Source: Myrica gale
Lineage: Eukaryota; Streptophyta; Magnoliopsida; Fagales; Myricaceae
Reading direction: 5' to 3'
DNA length: 64,000 nucleotides
Assembly (NCBI GenBank): GCA_963930655.1
Contig: OZ005617.1
Span: 19,580,068 to 19,644,067 of the forward strand
Part shown: positions 24,392 to 37,331 of the stretch, one piece after another
How positions within the stretch are numbered: the stretch's first letter is position 1
Layout of the letters: each line of letters starts with the position of its first letter
The notes under the pieces: generated by a model
What the model was told of the DNA's origin: nothing
Database searches by the model: none
The model's input: the letters and a program-made list of their open reading frames with translations, nothing else
Position numbers and translations under genes: made by a program

Positions 24392-27300
24392 TCATTTTGC
24401 TGGTTCACTAGAGGTAGCTGTCTCGTTATCTGCCATAACAAATGCGAATAGCTATCAGTTCAGAACATCTTGATTTGCATCCAAGTACGGAAAAAAGGGA
24501 TTAAATACACTTTTCGCCCCCTTCAATTATTGGAATTATAACACTTTGCACTTAAATATGAGAGTAAATCATCATTTCACTGAACCAAAATAGCAATTTC
24601 TATCCAAATTAACGATTGGGGTGCAAAGTGTAAGCGGTTAATAGTTGAGGGGCGAAATGTAACATAATTGATAGTCTAGAGTGCAAAGTGTCAGATCCCC
24701 AATAGTCCCGGGGGGTGTATTTTTCCGAAAAAGAAGATATGGATAGTCCTAATGTTCCTCGATCACTTTTCCTTCACAATATTCCCAGAAATTGCTTGTC
24801 AAAAGTGAGTTCTAAGCTCAAGTATTGCGCTAAATACATGCAAGCGAAAATCCAACAACTCTCCCAAGGCATCAACATGTTTGGATGTACTTTCCTGAAA
24901 AAAGCTCTTCTAAAGAGGAAAACAGCTGTGGATTGCTGGGTGCCGAAACATATAAATAAGACCATGTTTGAAGTTCAAACATTCACTTTTCAGCTTTTGG
25001 ACCTAAGTATAATTTCGCTATCTATAGTATTTGGAATAAGTTCCCGGCCATGTCCCCATGTAAAACGTCAAAGTATAATCTCATGCTTTGGTGCTTCCAA
25101 TTTCTTATTAAATTGACCAATATTTTGTGATCAAAAGTCATGTGCATCAGAGCTGGAGCGTCTTGTTGATTTCATATTCCAAATTAAGCAACAATGATTG
25201 TGAAAATCAAATCGTTCAACGAGCTATTAACTAAATTGAATTGAGAGCCTGAAACATTACTTGGGATACTTCTTAAAAAAGTGACTGACAAAGTGTGGAT
25301 GAGGTATCAGACCCATGAAGTGGTGCAATCTTGGAGTGCAATAACCATATAGAAGAGGCTGATCACTTAATATCTCAGCTAGAGAGATTGCAATGAAAGA
25401 ACTCTCGCTATGTAATAGGCAAGTACAGAAATACAAATAGTGCAGGCCAAAGAAGAAACCGCTTGCTCATTGCATGCATACCTTGGTTTGGTAATGAAGC
25501 GACAGGCTCCTCAGCTGCTGTAGACATATTCTCTTTCAGAACGTCAGTATTGCAGTTTGGATTGTCATTTGTCTTATCATCTGTCAGAACTTTGTAATTG
25601 TAACAAGTGTCATTTGGCTGATCATCTTCCATATTCAAAGAGGGAGGCAGTGACTCTTCTGGGTTTATGTGGGCCTGCAGAGAATACAAGACTATTAACT
25701 TAATTTTTTGTTGTGATGATGTTAGGATATCATGCACTAGACCGAGCCTAATCCTATGGGAACTAGCACAATGCATGCTCAACCAGTCATCTTGTCCTGT
25801 ATAGCAGATATGAAACCAAGTATTGTTCAAGCTGTCAAGTACCTGATCAGCAAAAAGGCAAGGGGGATGTTCGTTTTCTAAAAAATTGTAAGATTTTTAG
25901 AATTTTAATAGAATTGTGAATATTTATGTAGATTGGAGTTTTATAGGTTTTTGTGTAAAGGTTGGTGAAAAGTTTTAAAGATATTCAATTTTTGTTGGAG
26001 TTTGTAAAAAGGTGTAGAGAGATGATTTGATGTAATTGTTTAATAAAAAATATTAGAGTTAGGTGAAAAAGTATAAAGAGAGAAGATTTGTTATAATTTT
26101 TAAAAAAAATGTATTGAAGTTTGTGTAAAAAGTTGTTGGAGATTGTATAAAATGTATTGGTGTTTGTGTATGAATTTTTGAGATTTTAGAAGTTCGTTTT
26201 GCAAATTTTATTGAATACATTTGTATTCTATATTACTTTTGCAAACAAACATGCCCTCTTTTCTTCTTTTTTTATTCCCTCTTTTTGTCCTCATTTTCAA
26301 TCACAATAACCTCATCACTATACATAGCAGAAATTTCATCGTGCAAACCGTACGGTAATTCAAGCAAAAAATAACTAAGAAGAAGTTGGGAACAGCAAAT
26401 TCATCACATACACAGAAAATTCCTCAGGACTTGGCCTTTGGAGGAAAAATCATTTTCAAGTGCCCCAAAAGCATCTCAAATCTTTTACTGATGTATGGAA
26501 GCAGACAAGAATGAATGGGTTCTATGGTCTGAGCAACACAGCAAGTATACAAAACGAATTACACAACCAAGAACCACAGAATAACTATCAACAAGAAGTG
26601 ATTTGCACTAAAATTTGGTTAGCCTCTCTGCTTCCAAAGATCTTGAATTTATGAAGTAAGCTTATATGTCATGCCAGTTCATTTCAAATACAAAGTTTAA
26701 CTGGACCCTGGTGTTTGTAAACTTCCGTTCTAGAATTTTATCTTTTTCCGGGTTCTGCTTAGACTACCTGCCAAGAGTTTCTGTCAAAAGTAAGGGAAAG
26801 AAGATCACACCTTAGGGAGCTGAGATGCCTCAGAAGATGCTGGATTCATTGAAACAAGAGCAGCAGCAGCTTCTGTCTTGGGCTCATTTGCTGCGGACAC
26901 TCCATGAATACCATCTACCTGTCTGTGATCTATAGCATCCTGCTTGGAACTTTTAGACACTTTTGATTTTCTGCTGTAATCTCCATTTGACATTACACCA
27001 CTAACTTCCCCAGCAGTTCTCTTCCTGATTTGACAATTGCAGCGTCAAAACTTGAAACATAAATATTTCCTAAAAGGATGGTAGTGCTATTTACACTAAA
27101 GTAGGAAAATGAAGTTAATACAAAAATTAAATATCCTCACCCATTCAAATGATGATTAGCTGTGTTTAAAGAGTTCGACTTGTTGGAAAACAAGATTCCA
27201 CGGAGAGACTTTCCATCGATGATAGTTTCAATAGTATATCCAACTGGGATGTTTTCAGTAACTTTTGCTTGAAATGTCTGCTTTCCTTGAACAGGTGGGG

Positions 27301-30300
27301 ATTGATTCCACGAGAAATTTGGTTTCCCTGAAATTAAAGCAACAGAAAATTTGGAACAGAGCTACAATTTCATTTCAAACAAAAGATATGAATACTACCC
27401 ATATTCTTTTGGCCCTTATAAGTTATAACACAAATTACCAATTCAAACTACTCTGTAAACCCCCATTGCCAAAAAAGAACCATAGGATATCTATGGTAAC
27501 AAATGGGAGCATAAGTTTTTAATTTCAAACCAATTTGACATCTTAAATACTTAAACAAGCTTGATCAATTCAAATTCACAACATCACCTTGTCCTATTTG
27601 TGGCTAATTCCAACTGCTCATGTACTTGTTACTACACTACATTCATAGATTATTTTGGCGTAAAAAAATAGGGCATAACCCCACACAGTAATCAGCACAC
27701 GAAAAGTACATGAAGTTTTTCAAGCTAGCTAAGACTAGACACATCAACTCCATTAATTAAGGAAATATATACAAGAACTTAGTTCCATGCAGAGACATGA
27801 TGGGAACCTCTGATATCACGACGTATGTTCTCACCTGGTTGGCCATAACTAGGCACATTGATAGGTTGGCAAAAATCAGCACTCGTCCCAATCCTAACGA
27901 GAGCTTTGTCATGAGCATTAATGGAATTTTGCTCTAGACACTTTAGCTTCAATTGCTTCCTCAGAGATAACTTATCCGGCCTCCATTCTTTTTCCCTGGC
28001 AAGTCCTGAGAATCAGAAATTATACCAGATTAGTTACAGGCTTTAAGATTCTATATTCATTGAGGGGGGTTAATTCCAAGAACCTTTATTCTTTTGCTAT
28101 AGTTTATTTATTTATTTATATCCTCATGCCAGAATCCCAGAACCAAACATTACTAGAAGCAGGAAAAAATTTAAGTTCTGAGGTACACAACGAAGATGCT
28201 AAACCTGTATATAAGTAATACATGTCATCCAGAGCCTCAAGACTCTTATTGCAACCACCTACAAACACAAGGACACCACCCTTCATTGGATCCAGACAGT
28301 CACCAGCCACAGAAAACCTAGCAGAAGGCCCATCACCTGTAGTGATCACCTTGGTCCATACACCAGTATCTGCACCAATTAAAGAAGGCAATGAATGGTA
28401 AGAAGGATGTATACAAAACAAATAAAGTAGCAAGTAGGTACTACTATCATCTCATTTAAAGAGAGCCACTGGAACAAAAAATAAGTGGCCAATGGTTACC
28501 TATCTCAAAGTAAGCAAACAAGAACAGTGATCAGAGCTTCAAACAAGGCATATAGCTAAATAGAATCTAAAAATGGATGCCACTAATTTTGCCTCATCTA
28601 CCTTAAGATCTTCATTTTTTTTCTTTTCCTAAAGTGCTAACCAAACTTGTGACCATCCATTATAGCGGTAGAAAGGGCAGTTCATAATCATTATTTGGAA
28701 CCACCTTTAACCCAAGAAAACTAAAATGCCAGTTTATTCGGTCCATGCAATGATCACCTTAGGTTTTCTAAAACGACGACGCCGGCAGTACAATATCATG
28801 GAGGAAACAACTGAGTAATCATAACACATGCACACATGATAAGTAGATACATACCAACATCGAGTGCATAAAGATCATTGTACAAATTTTGAGCATCTGT
28901 AAATCCCCCAAAAACAAACAAGTTCTTGCCAAAAGCAGCAGTTGCATGCCCAGCTCTTGGGGGCAACAGATGGCCTGAAGTGTTCAGCTCCCTCCAAATC
29001 AGAGTATCTGAAGAAATAAAGTTGCATACGATTAACTTCACTACAAGCAATGTATACTCGATAAGCCCAAAGCTAGGCACAACCAAGTTTTAGTGAAGTA
29101 ATAATTTTCAAGTAACATTGACAGTTAAACTTGGGAGTAAAGAAAATTATTAGACCTGTATCAAGAACATGCACATCAGACAAATAATAATCATGACCAT
29201 CTTCGCCGCCAATCACAATAACATTGTTTTTCCAAGATGAGCAAGTATGGCTATCGCGTGGAGAAGGTGGAGTGCCTGAGGTTGTAGCTCGTTTCCAGAC
29301 AAATGTCTCTGCAAGTGAAGAGAGAGATAGATAAGCATTTTCTCTAGTCCACTGCCAAACAATATTATGCTGAGGTGCCAATATAATTCCACAACAATAT
29401 ATGAATGTGTGGTCCTATGCCTCACGTGCCCCCACCAAACATATAAAAAGGGGGGGGGACCTAGTGAAAGTGCCTGAATAGTAGGTCTCAGAAAGCAAAT
29501 TCATGAAACCCTCTTATGAAATTCAACTGGCGCCTTCACACCTTTGTAAGGTCTTCCAGCATGTGAATACACATGGCACATAACAAACCCTAGAGAACTC
29601 AATTTAACTGTCACCATCTAGGAGGGAATCTGATCTAGATGCACGCTTGAAGATTGCACAGTGCGATAGTGATGAGAGTCATTCCAAACAATATCTGCCA
29701 AAGTGATCAGTAACCGGCTAAGTGAAACATACCTGTATTCAAAACGTAAAGATCACTGTAGTATATTTCTTCATTATTATCTGCAGATTTACCGCAGCCA
29801 CCAAATATGAATAGCCGTTTACCAACAAGAGCTGCACTATGACCCTCCCGCGCCTCTGGTCCATCGCCTCTTAAACTTGGAAATATCCATGTATGTGAAG
29901 CTATAAATATGTCAAACACATCAACAATAATGACACCAGTGAAATTTGCAATACTATAAATATGTCAAACACATTAACACTAATGACACCAGTGCAATTC
30001 GCAATTCAGGAATCAAGAGAATATTATCCACTATAACTTTTGAGGGATGTCAGCATCAACAAGTCTCTCTCCCTTCATGCCAGAATGACACTACGCTTGT
30101 TAAGAAAATGTATAAATCATTTATAAAAAAAATGTATAAATCGTCAGAAACAGGAAGACATTAAGTAATCATGCAAAAAAACTTTTAATTAAAATAAATA
30201 ACTTACAAGTATCTAGTATATGCAAATCCTTGAGAGGATTCATCCCATCTGTACCCCCAAATACAAAAAGATTATCACCAACAGTGGTACAGCTGTGGCT

Positions 30301-31240
30301 GTCCCTTGGAGTGGGCGGTGTGCCTTTAATGACGGGCTGGCTCCACATCTGATTAGCTGCAAATCAGCTACTAGAAATGAGAGAATGAACAACATTTTAA
30401 GGAACATCAATGTACACTGAATCAAATGCAAGACTTAAAAGAAAACAGAAAATAATTGAAACAAAGAACCCGCCCCCCCCCAAACACACACACAAAAAAA
30501 CCCAAAAGAAGAACAAAAACAAAACACAAACCATAAATAACCCAACAAGAAAAGCATGTAAACTTGTAATTTATTCATCTGCTGTGATGGGTGTAACAAA
30601 ATTTAACTAAAACCTACCAAAGGGGCGGGTGTAACAGGACATTGATGTATTCTAAATAACAAAAACCCACAAGAGAAAAAAGGGAAACTTACCAATAAAA
30701 AGACATAGCTATCAAGACCAATGGCAGACACATGGAAGTATTAATGCCCATGGATAATGTTACAAAGGAACACACCACAAAATTAATTTCAAACGACAAG
30801 ACGCGTAGCAATTTAGCAACTATAAACCAAAGAGAAACCCTAACAAACAAGTGCAACCCTATCGGAAAGATAAAGCACTGGGGTAGATAAGGTCCAAACT
30901 TTATCCCAGAAACCAAATACAACGAACAATGCCAAAACCAATAGTGGTCAAATCCTACGATAAAAAGGGCGAAAACAGAGAAGATTAGTGTGAGAGACAC
31001 CCAAGTATCATGGGGCAAAAATCTCGAAGACCCACCAGTATCAAAGACGTGAACTTGGTTGGTCTGGCAATTATCTCGGCCATATCCTCCGAAGACATAG
31101 AGAAATCTGCCACCTTTAATGGCGTTACAGGTGTGACCCCACCTCTTTCCTGGCCCAGATATCACGTCCACTCGTTGTTGTTGTTGTTGACCTCCTTCTA
31201 GGCCGTGTTTGAGGTGGAGCGGGACTCTTTCCCACCTCAT
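24392..31240 (-). CDS. Kelch-repeat protein (six repeats), 598 aa
   Basis: Eleven coding exons join in frame: 31240-31036, 30356-30207, 29900-29733, 29308-29156, 29007-28855, 28369-28205, 28005-27835, 27327-27141, 27024-26811, 25674-25482, 24429-24392. The first six exons each encode one kelch repeat with the usual pattern (PxxRxGH or PxPRDSHS, then FVFGG, then a Tyr/Asp and the LDT end), together forming a beta-propeller for protein binding. The C-terminal third is hydrophilic and Ser/Lys/Glu-rich without a known domain. From memory it matches Arabidopsis At1g18610/At1g74150, annotated only as galactose oxidase/kelch superfamily. The catalytic residues of galactose oxidase are not expected. 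The final 38-bp exon sits beyond a roughly 1-kb intron that contains a repeat. Confidence 0.9.
24496..24735. mobile_element. MITE-like foldback in kelch intron 10
   Basis: The left arm (ATTAAATACACTTTTCGCCCC, then ACACTTTGCAC) is mirrored by the right arm (read on minus: AAATACACCCCCC, then ACACTTTGCAC, then TTTCGCCCCTCAAC). There is no coding capacity. Ends and target duplication are unclear. Confidence 0.5.
25863..26258. mobile_element. hAT-like MITE in kelch intron 9
   Basis: The left end GGGGGATGTTCGTTTTC and right end (minus) GAGGGCATGTTTGTTTGC form terminal inverted repeats around an AT-rich non-coding core of about 395 bp. The 'GGGCATGTTTG' type end is common among plant hAT MITEs. 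I could not confirm the target duplication. Confidence 0.5.
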
Positions 31241-31434
31241 TTTCTGGGAATTAGAGGTAAAATAGAGAAACCCAGGTCGGGAGAAAACTGCAAGAAAATG
31301 AAAAAACAAATTGCTAGGGAAAGTGTAATCCCAAAGTGAACCGGAGAGAAGGATTTCTGGAGAATGAGTGGATTTTGGGGGTGTGTTTTGTGTTCATGCA
31401 AAGGGAAATGAAAACCCACAAAACAAACGGCCAA

Positions 31435-33011
31435 AACCAGTGTCGTACTGGCAAGACAAACGATTGTGTTTTAGCCGACCTGAAGAAGGTTAGAAGGGAT
31501 CAGAATTTATTATATTTATTTTTCTAGTATTTTTTTCGTTGCTATTAGTTCTAATATTAAAGTATTATCTGTGTTTTATTTTTCGGGCCCTTAATATCTT
31601 TTAATTGCATGTTGGAATTAATACAAGAGTGAAGTGTCGGAAGGGGGAGGGAGCCGGGGAGGGGAGGGATTCAAATCTGAGGCTGGGTCAGATGAGGCTC
31701 AAAAGTCGTAGCCACGTGGGGCGTGGAGATTGGTTGAAGTAGGATTCATCTTAGCTGGGGCCACCCAGAGGGGAGGAGTCAGCATACTTTTGACACCTAC
31801 TCCATCAATGTAGTAATCAATGAGAGATGTTACATTATTTTGAAAAAAAAAGAGAGATGTTATACTGAAGTTTACTTCAAAATTATAATGTAGCTTCTAC
31901 ACTATGCTATAAAATAATTACTAAGCTTACTCTTAAAAGCCATATTTAGGAAGGCAGAAAATGAGTTTTAGTGCTTTTTTTGTTCGAATTTTTTAAACCT
32001 AATAGAGGAGTTATTGATCATCTAAAATAACGTCTGTGACAGTCGAGAGTGTCAAGAGTGTTTTCCTTTCTGCTGCGATCAATAAGTAGTGTTGATATAT
32101 GATAGAAGGCTAACTTACACAGGTGGATCAGTGCAACTGTGCAACCATAGATTGGAGATAAAACTTGTGAGAACATAAGTTTCAGGAGAGTGCTGCTGAC
32201 AAAGTTATATTGCAGTAGGACTAAAAATTACACTCATCAATTGGAATCTCGATTAACTTTGATGGCAATCCAACGCTCAATTTTTGACAGCTTACACTAT
32301 GCAGCATTGAGGATTTGGATCTCTGAAAAGAATATTTGTGAACATGCTGAGAAGGGCTGAAGACACTGCAAGCAAAGTCTGCATGTGGTTCCTCCACCAG
32401 AGGCTTAGGAGAAAGAATTTTTCACGTCCATGGAGAAAGATGAAGCTTCCATGAGGTAGAGGATACCGCTGCTGTGATGCAGCAATAGAGAGTTTCTTGG
32501 ATTGCCATGCCTTGAGGTGGCTCAAACTTGTGGATTTAATGGGTGGCCACCAGCTTTGGGTTTCAGGCTGAAATGTTACTTGTTCAAGACTTGGGTCATT
32601 GAGATACTTGGTTTACTCTTAAAATCAAAGCATTGCTTAGACAGGCACCATACAGCTCGACCAAAGAATCATACCACATATGATTTAACAGAACAGAAAA
32701 ATAGAACTGAAGCCCGGGAGTGCTGTTAAACATGATATCTTTTTAATGTTTCCTATGAACCAAAAAAGTGAAAAATGGATATCTTCCTAAAAAACAAACC
32801 TGAACCTCGCTGGAATAAGAGGCAGCCACATTTTCAGCAGTTCTAACTAATTGTCACAATATATTGATCATTAGGAGTTCAACCCAACAGGGAAAACAGG
32901 TGATAGAATTTATGGATTAGTAAAATATAATATCAGGGATTTAGCAAAACAAAGAAATAAGCCATTGGAAAAAAACCCTAGGATAAGGAGTTGGTACAAT
33001 TGCAGATTAGC
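31435..33011. other. Intergenic spacer
   Basis: The first 200 bases or so hold the kelch promoter, read leftwards. The remainder has no recognisable gene. A minus-strand open frame at 32292-32525 has no domain that I know. The part near 33011 is 3'UTR of the rhomboid gene. Confidence 0.5.
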
Positions 33012-34608
33012 TTAGAAACGAGTTTTCCTTATTCGAGCCCACACTATGGCCGCAACTGCAGCACCTCCCAAGTGTGCTGCTCCTGAGATATGACTATCCC
33101 CCTGCATAAAATTATAGCCATCAGACATACTAACATCACCAATGTGTACTGTAACTGGGGTGATTAAACATTTCGTCAAGTGAGGTATAAATCAATTGTG
33201 CCGTCAAAGTGGTGCTTATCAAGTAAATTAACAACTTAATGTGCAGTTCCAGATAGGGTTTGGGTTTTTGCCTCATTTGGGGATAGAAAATTACACTCAT
33301 CTTGGAGAATTCTTCTTCTTCTTCTTCTGCTCACACTATGGGAGAATTCATCTTTGACATTCTTATTATTGATGTCACATCACCTTTGCATGTCATCTGT
33401 ACGACTCCACTCTTAATCTACTTCAATTATATAGAAACTCCTAAGGCTTGTTGAGTTGAGGAAAATGGTTGCCACAAATAAAGTAACCGACTAGTGGAAG
33501 ATCAGAAATAAATGCAACGTACCTCTAGTATCCTCAAGATATCGTTCCCTATCAGAAAGATCCCCTGAATGACAATTTAACAAAAAGGATTTTGTAAGAA
33601 ATCGTAATTAGCCTCAGAAAATGATATTGACATAACCTGAAAGTAGCTTACCAGTAAAATTGCCGGGACTGGTATAATAAATTCGAAATAGAGGGTGGAC
33701 TTAGGAAAGAGGAATATATCAAGCAACATGATAGCATTTACAGCCCCGCTTGCCCCCTAAACAACATAAGAACACAGGATAGTCTCAACAAATGCTCCGT
33801 GAGAAATATACTCCTTTTCTAGAAAACTAGAGCGTTGAGACATACATGTAAACAATGATATATGACAGAGTAGTGGCCTGTCATGGATAGACAATAGAGG
33901 AAAGAAGCTCAGAATGAAAGAGGTCGCTAAAAGCATACCAATCCTGGTGTCTTTGAGGGGTCCATGCTCCACATTCGCTGGCTCTGCAGCAAACAGACTG
34001 CAAGATATAATCACACTGGTCCCATTTGCTATCTTGTCAAGGAGTGAGGTTGGTTATTGTGTGAGTGTGTGAGTGGACGGGTAAAATTAGAAGTTGAGAA
34101 ATCTAACGGCTGACAAAATGTCACGTCAATTAATGAAACCGAGTCGGTTGTACGGGTCGGGTTCATTAATTGACGTGTCATTTTTTTAGCCGTTAGATTT
34201 TCCAACTTCTAATCTCATCCGTCCACTCACACACTCACACAATAACTTTTGCCGAATATATATAGTGTTTTTTTTAATCTTCTTCCTTTCTTTCCTTTTT
34301 TTTTGGGTGAAGCAATATAAGTCAGCTAAGGACCACAAAAAAAACAATATAACAGAGACAAATCTATTTCACAAATCATTTGCGAATTTCATCAATAAGT
34401 TGATTATAATTGCATAAAATGCAAGATTCTTCAATAAGACTCCAGACATTAAAATATGATGCAATAGAGTACGGTCAACAGTATGTTGCAATTGTACCTT
34501 TGATGATGAGGCAATAAAATCTTTGTGCACCGAGAAAAAAATTGAACCACCAAGCGCCCCAGCTAGATACAGAATAAGCAAAAACTCAGGTCCAAAAGCT
34601 CTTCCAAT
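33012..34608 (-). pseudogene. RBL: Rhomboid protease, 3' half only (RBL12/16-like)
   Basis: Five exons (34608-34498, 33983-33939, 33756-33652, 33564-33523, 33101-33012) join in phase 0 to 130 codons with good GT-AG sites. They encode IGRAFGPEFLLILYLAGALGG, the catalytic serine box (G-A-S-G-A-V-N-A), two hydrophobic segments, and the catalytic histidine box HISGAAHLGGAAVAA, ending in KTRF. These match the C-terminal half of plant mitochondrial PARL-type rhomboids. The N-terminal half (targeting sequence, first helices, and the His/Asn loop before helix 2) should be upstream, but I find nothing like it in the 1.1 kb before the divergent mTERF gene. The retained exons are undamaged, so this may be a recent truncation, a short alternative gene, or a gene whose 5' exons have diverged beyond my reading. 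Position next to the kelch and mTERF genes agrees with the Arabidopsis order. Confidence 0.7.
34053..34246. mobile_element. Near-perfect foldback MITE in a rhomboid intron
   Basis: Two arms of roughly 90 bp are almost exact reverse complements. Each begins GTTATTGTGTGAGTGTGTG and contains TCTAACGGCT and CGTCAATTAATGAA, with only a short loop around 34145-34155. It lies in the intron between the first two retained rhomboid exons. Transcribed through, it would form a long hairpin. No transposase; the family was not identified. Confidence 0.85.
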
Positions 34609-34619
34609 CTGCCAGAGTG

Positions 34620-35957
34620 ACTAATTAGCAAAACAGAACTTGATGGGATATGCTTATGCAAGACAAATTGATTATGACATCCAAATTTTTCAAAGAGATT
34701 AATCGAAACAAACAGGGGAAAAAACGCAATTGATTGCTATAACTAATGTGGGGTCTTATCCCTCGGCTCAAGTCTAACCATCTTGGTCAAAAGAGGGCAC
34801 TTGAAAAAGAAATAAACACCATGATCTTTCAACACGCAGGAGTGAAAATATGACTAGGCTTCTCCATTGCCTGCAAGGGAACTTAGACATTCAAAGGAAA
34901 TTAAATAAGTTAATTGGATTTTACATGGCAATTCAATCAAAAAGTTGGTAGCACTTGCCTTCTGTTGAAATGTTAAAATCCCCAATCTCAAGAAGCAGAT
35001 AAAAAAGAAGTTTCATTTCGATGCTAATGGAAACATGAGAGGCACCATTTCTGCAGGATGACCAAATATCCACTACATTTCCTTTTTCCTGGACTTAAAA
35101 CCTTGAGTATAAGATACTTGACTTTAGTTTTTACTTACTCTTACAGGAGGCTTTGAGGTTTTGCATACATTCTATGTGACAAGTATTTCTCTCTTCTTTG
35201 AAAATTTTTCCTTTCTTTCATTAGAAAACAAAAGCTAAGCTTCTCTCGTCTGTCCCTCGTAATGGTAACACTTGAGCATGACTGAAGGCTAATAGGATTG
35301 CCAAACCATCCAACTCTTTGACAATAGTAAGATTCTTTTATTTCAAGCAATTTGATGGGGTTTATTTTCAGAATCACATCGCTGTTTTTCTTAAGAAAGG
35401 CAAATATAACCTAAAAATTAGCTTCCAATAAGCTTGCCCCATCATACAAGATTATAAAAGCATATGTCCAACTTATGTGAAGGAACAATTTTGCAGTCGA
35501 TCAGACACACACATAAACATCACAAACAGAGCTTCAGGGTACCAGTAATCTGGAGCACTTACCCGAGAAAGAAGAGATACAATTATACATTTTCACCGTT
35601 TATCAGGTGTGAAATTACATGCATCCCCATAAAGCCTGTATAAACCCTAAAGAGAAACCATTGTATTTCTTTTTTATTTATTTATTAGTAAGATCTTCCC
35701 TACGTTGAACATTGAACACCACTTCTTGTCTTCTTCAATGTATCACCTTTTACCGACTCTCATTTGATTCAGATCCGCTCCAAAATTCAAGCAGATAAAC
35801 CAGCACCTCCTTTTTAATCTTGTTTATTTTTTGGGTGCGACCGTGCGAGTTACCGTATCTTTGGGCGGTTCTCGTAGGCGTCGTCAATTGTTAGCGAAAC
35901 AAACCACCTCGTACAGCGAAGGCAACCGAAGGCCTAACGAACAAGCTTGATCTCCAA
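34620..35957. other. Divergent intergenic region and mTERF 5' flank
   Basis: This should contain the upstream exons of the rhomboid gene (minus) and the promoter of the mTERF gene (plus). I found no rhomboid N-terminal coding sequence. About 35700-35957 is the likely mTERF leader. Confidence 0.5.
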
Positions 35958-37331
35958 ATGGCCATAAAGGTTCCAACCAAAACCAATCTTCATCGCCTGG
36001 CATCTATCCTCACGCCATTTTTCTCAATACAAAAAAGCCGGTCCTTTTCGACAGCCTTCAATTCCTCAAACCCAATTACTTCGAAATTTTCGCAGCAATC
36101 ACACTACAGGAAGCAAATTTCCCTCGCCAGTCTCCTCCAGAGATACGGTTTCCCATCGTCTCATCTCCACAATTTCATCTCAAAAAACAAATTTTTGCAG
36201 AATTCCAATTTGCAAGAGCTTGAAAAGTCTCTGGGTATTCTCTTGAATCTCCAAATTCCTCAGAAACCTTTGGTATCATTGGTAAGTGACTGTCCCGGGG
36301 TCTTGGAATTCGAGTTCCTCAAGAAATGGGAAAGGGGTTTCCAAGAATCGGAGCTCTCGAGTGCTTCCCCAGTGATGATGAGGAATGTGCTGGAACTTGC
36401 ACGGAGGTTCCAGTTAGACCCAGATGGATTTTCCAGCAATGTGAAGGTCTTGAGGAGTTTAGGGTTTAGTGACGGTACTGTGAGCAGGGTTTTAGAAGAT
36501 TTTCCTGCCATAGTTATGATGAATGAGAGGGAAATTCAGCACAGAATAGCCTTTTTGATGGAAATTGGGATTCCAAGGAATGAAATTGATCGGTTCTTTT
36601 GTTCGTGTCCAGGTGTATTAAGATTTGGGGTCGAAGATAGGTTAAAGCCTCTGCTTGATGAGTTCGGAGATTTGGGGTTTGGGGAGGATTTGGTTAGGAA
36701 AGAGATTGTTAGGGAACCCAGAATTCTCAGTATGGAATTGGGGGAACTTTCGCGGTGTTTGGAGTTGCTGAAGACTTTGAAATGCCGGGAGCCGATCAAG
36801 GAGAATATTTTTATTGAAGGAGCATTCAGAGCTGGGTTTCAAGTAAAACTAAGAGTTGACTGCTTATGCAAACATGGGTTGATTCGTAGAGAATCTTTCA
36901 AGGTGTTGTGGAAAGAGCCAAGGCTGATTCTATATGAGATAGAGGACATTGAGAAGAAGATCGAGTTTTTGGTGCATAGGATGAAATTCGAAGTTGGTCG
37001 CTTGGTTGATGTTCCCGAGTATCTGGGTGTAAATTTCGATAAACAGATTGTTCCTCGGTACAATGTGATTGAGTATTTGAGAGCAAAAGGTGGGCTTGGT
37101 TTTGAGCTGGGGTTGAGGGATTTGATAAAGCCAAGTAGGCTTAGATTTTACAATCTTTATGTCAAACCGTATCCTGAGTGTGACAAGATGTTTGGTAGAT
37201 ATTCGGGTGATGTTCAAGTTAAAAGCCGTCATCCAGTTGGTCTGTGGAAGCTTTTTAGACCACAAAGGCATACAGAAGAATCCAGAGAAGACGTCGAGAA
37301 CATGAAGAGCTTCATGGAACCGCTGGTTTGA
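35958..37331 (+). CDS. mTERF15: Mitochondrial transcription termination factor family protein, 457 aa
   Basis: A single uninterrupted exon of 457 codons, as usual for plant mTERF genes. The N terminus is rich in Lys/Arg/Ser without acidic residues in the first 40 positions, which fits an organelle presequence. From about residue 100 the protein is built of helical mTERF repeats with spaced leucines and prolines, for example LGFSDGTVSRVLEDFPAIV and IGIPRNEIDRFFCSCPGVL. mTERF proteins bind organellar nucleic acid and act in transcription or intron splicing. From memory, the Arabidopsis gene in the same gene order, At1g74120, is mTERF15, needed for splicing of nad2 intron 3 in mitochondria. The symbol rests on that synteny plus similarity and could be off by one paralogue. 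The start is the first ATG of the open frame, within a plausible AAATGGC context. Confidence 0.85.
   Translation: MAIKVPTKTNLHRLASILTPFFSIQKSRSFSTAFNSSNPITSKFSQQSHYRKQISLASLLQRYGFPSSHLHNFISKNKFLQNSNLQELEKSLGILLNLQIPQKPLVSLVSDCPGVLEFEFLKKWERGFQESELSSASPVMMRNVLELARRFQLDPDGFSSNVKVLRSLGFSDGTVSRVLEDFPAIVMMNEREIQHRIAFLMEIGIPRNEIDRFFCSCPGVLRFGVEDRLKPLLDEFGDLGFGEDLVRKEIVREPRILSMELGELSRCLELLKTLKCREPIKENIFIEGAFRAGFQVKLRVDCLCKHGLIRRESFKVLWKEPRLILYEIEDIEKKIEFLVHRMKFEVGRLVDVPEYLGVNFDKQIVPRYNVIEYLRAKGGLGFELGLRDLIKPSRLRFYNLYVKPYPECDKMFGRYSGDVQVKSRHPVGLWKLFRPQRHTEESREDVENMKSFMEPLV

Noticed and set aside
24715-25116. 133-codon open frame inside kelch intron 10
   Set aside because: It lies in an intron beside a MITE-like repeat, opposite to the host gene. 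No domain, no splice partners and no coding character.
32292-32525. 77-codon minus-strand open frame with a hydrophobic middle
   Set aside because: No family match that I can recognise and no supporting gene structure.
36260-37271. Multiple minus-strand open frames of 60-113 codons
   Set aside because: They are antisense shadows of the mTERF exon.
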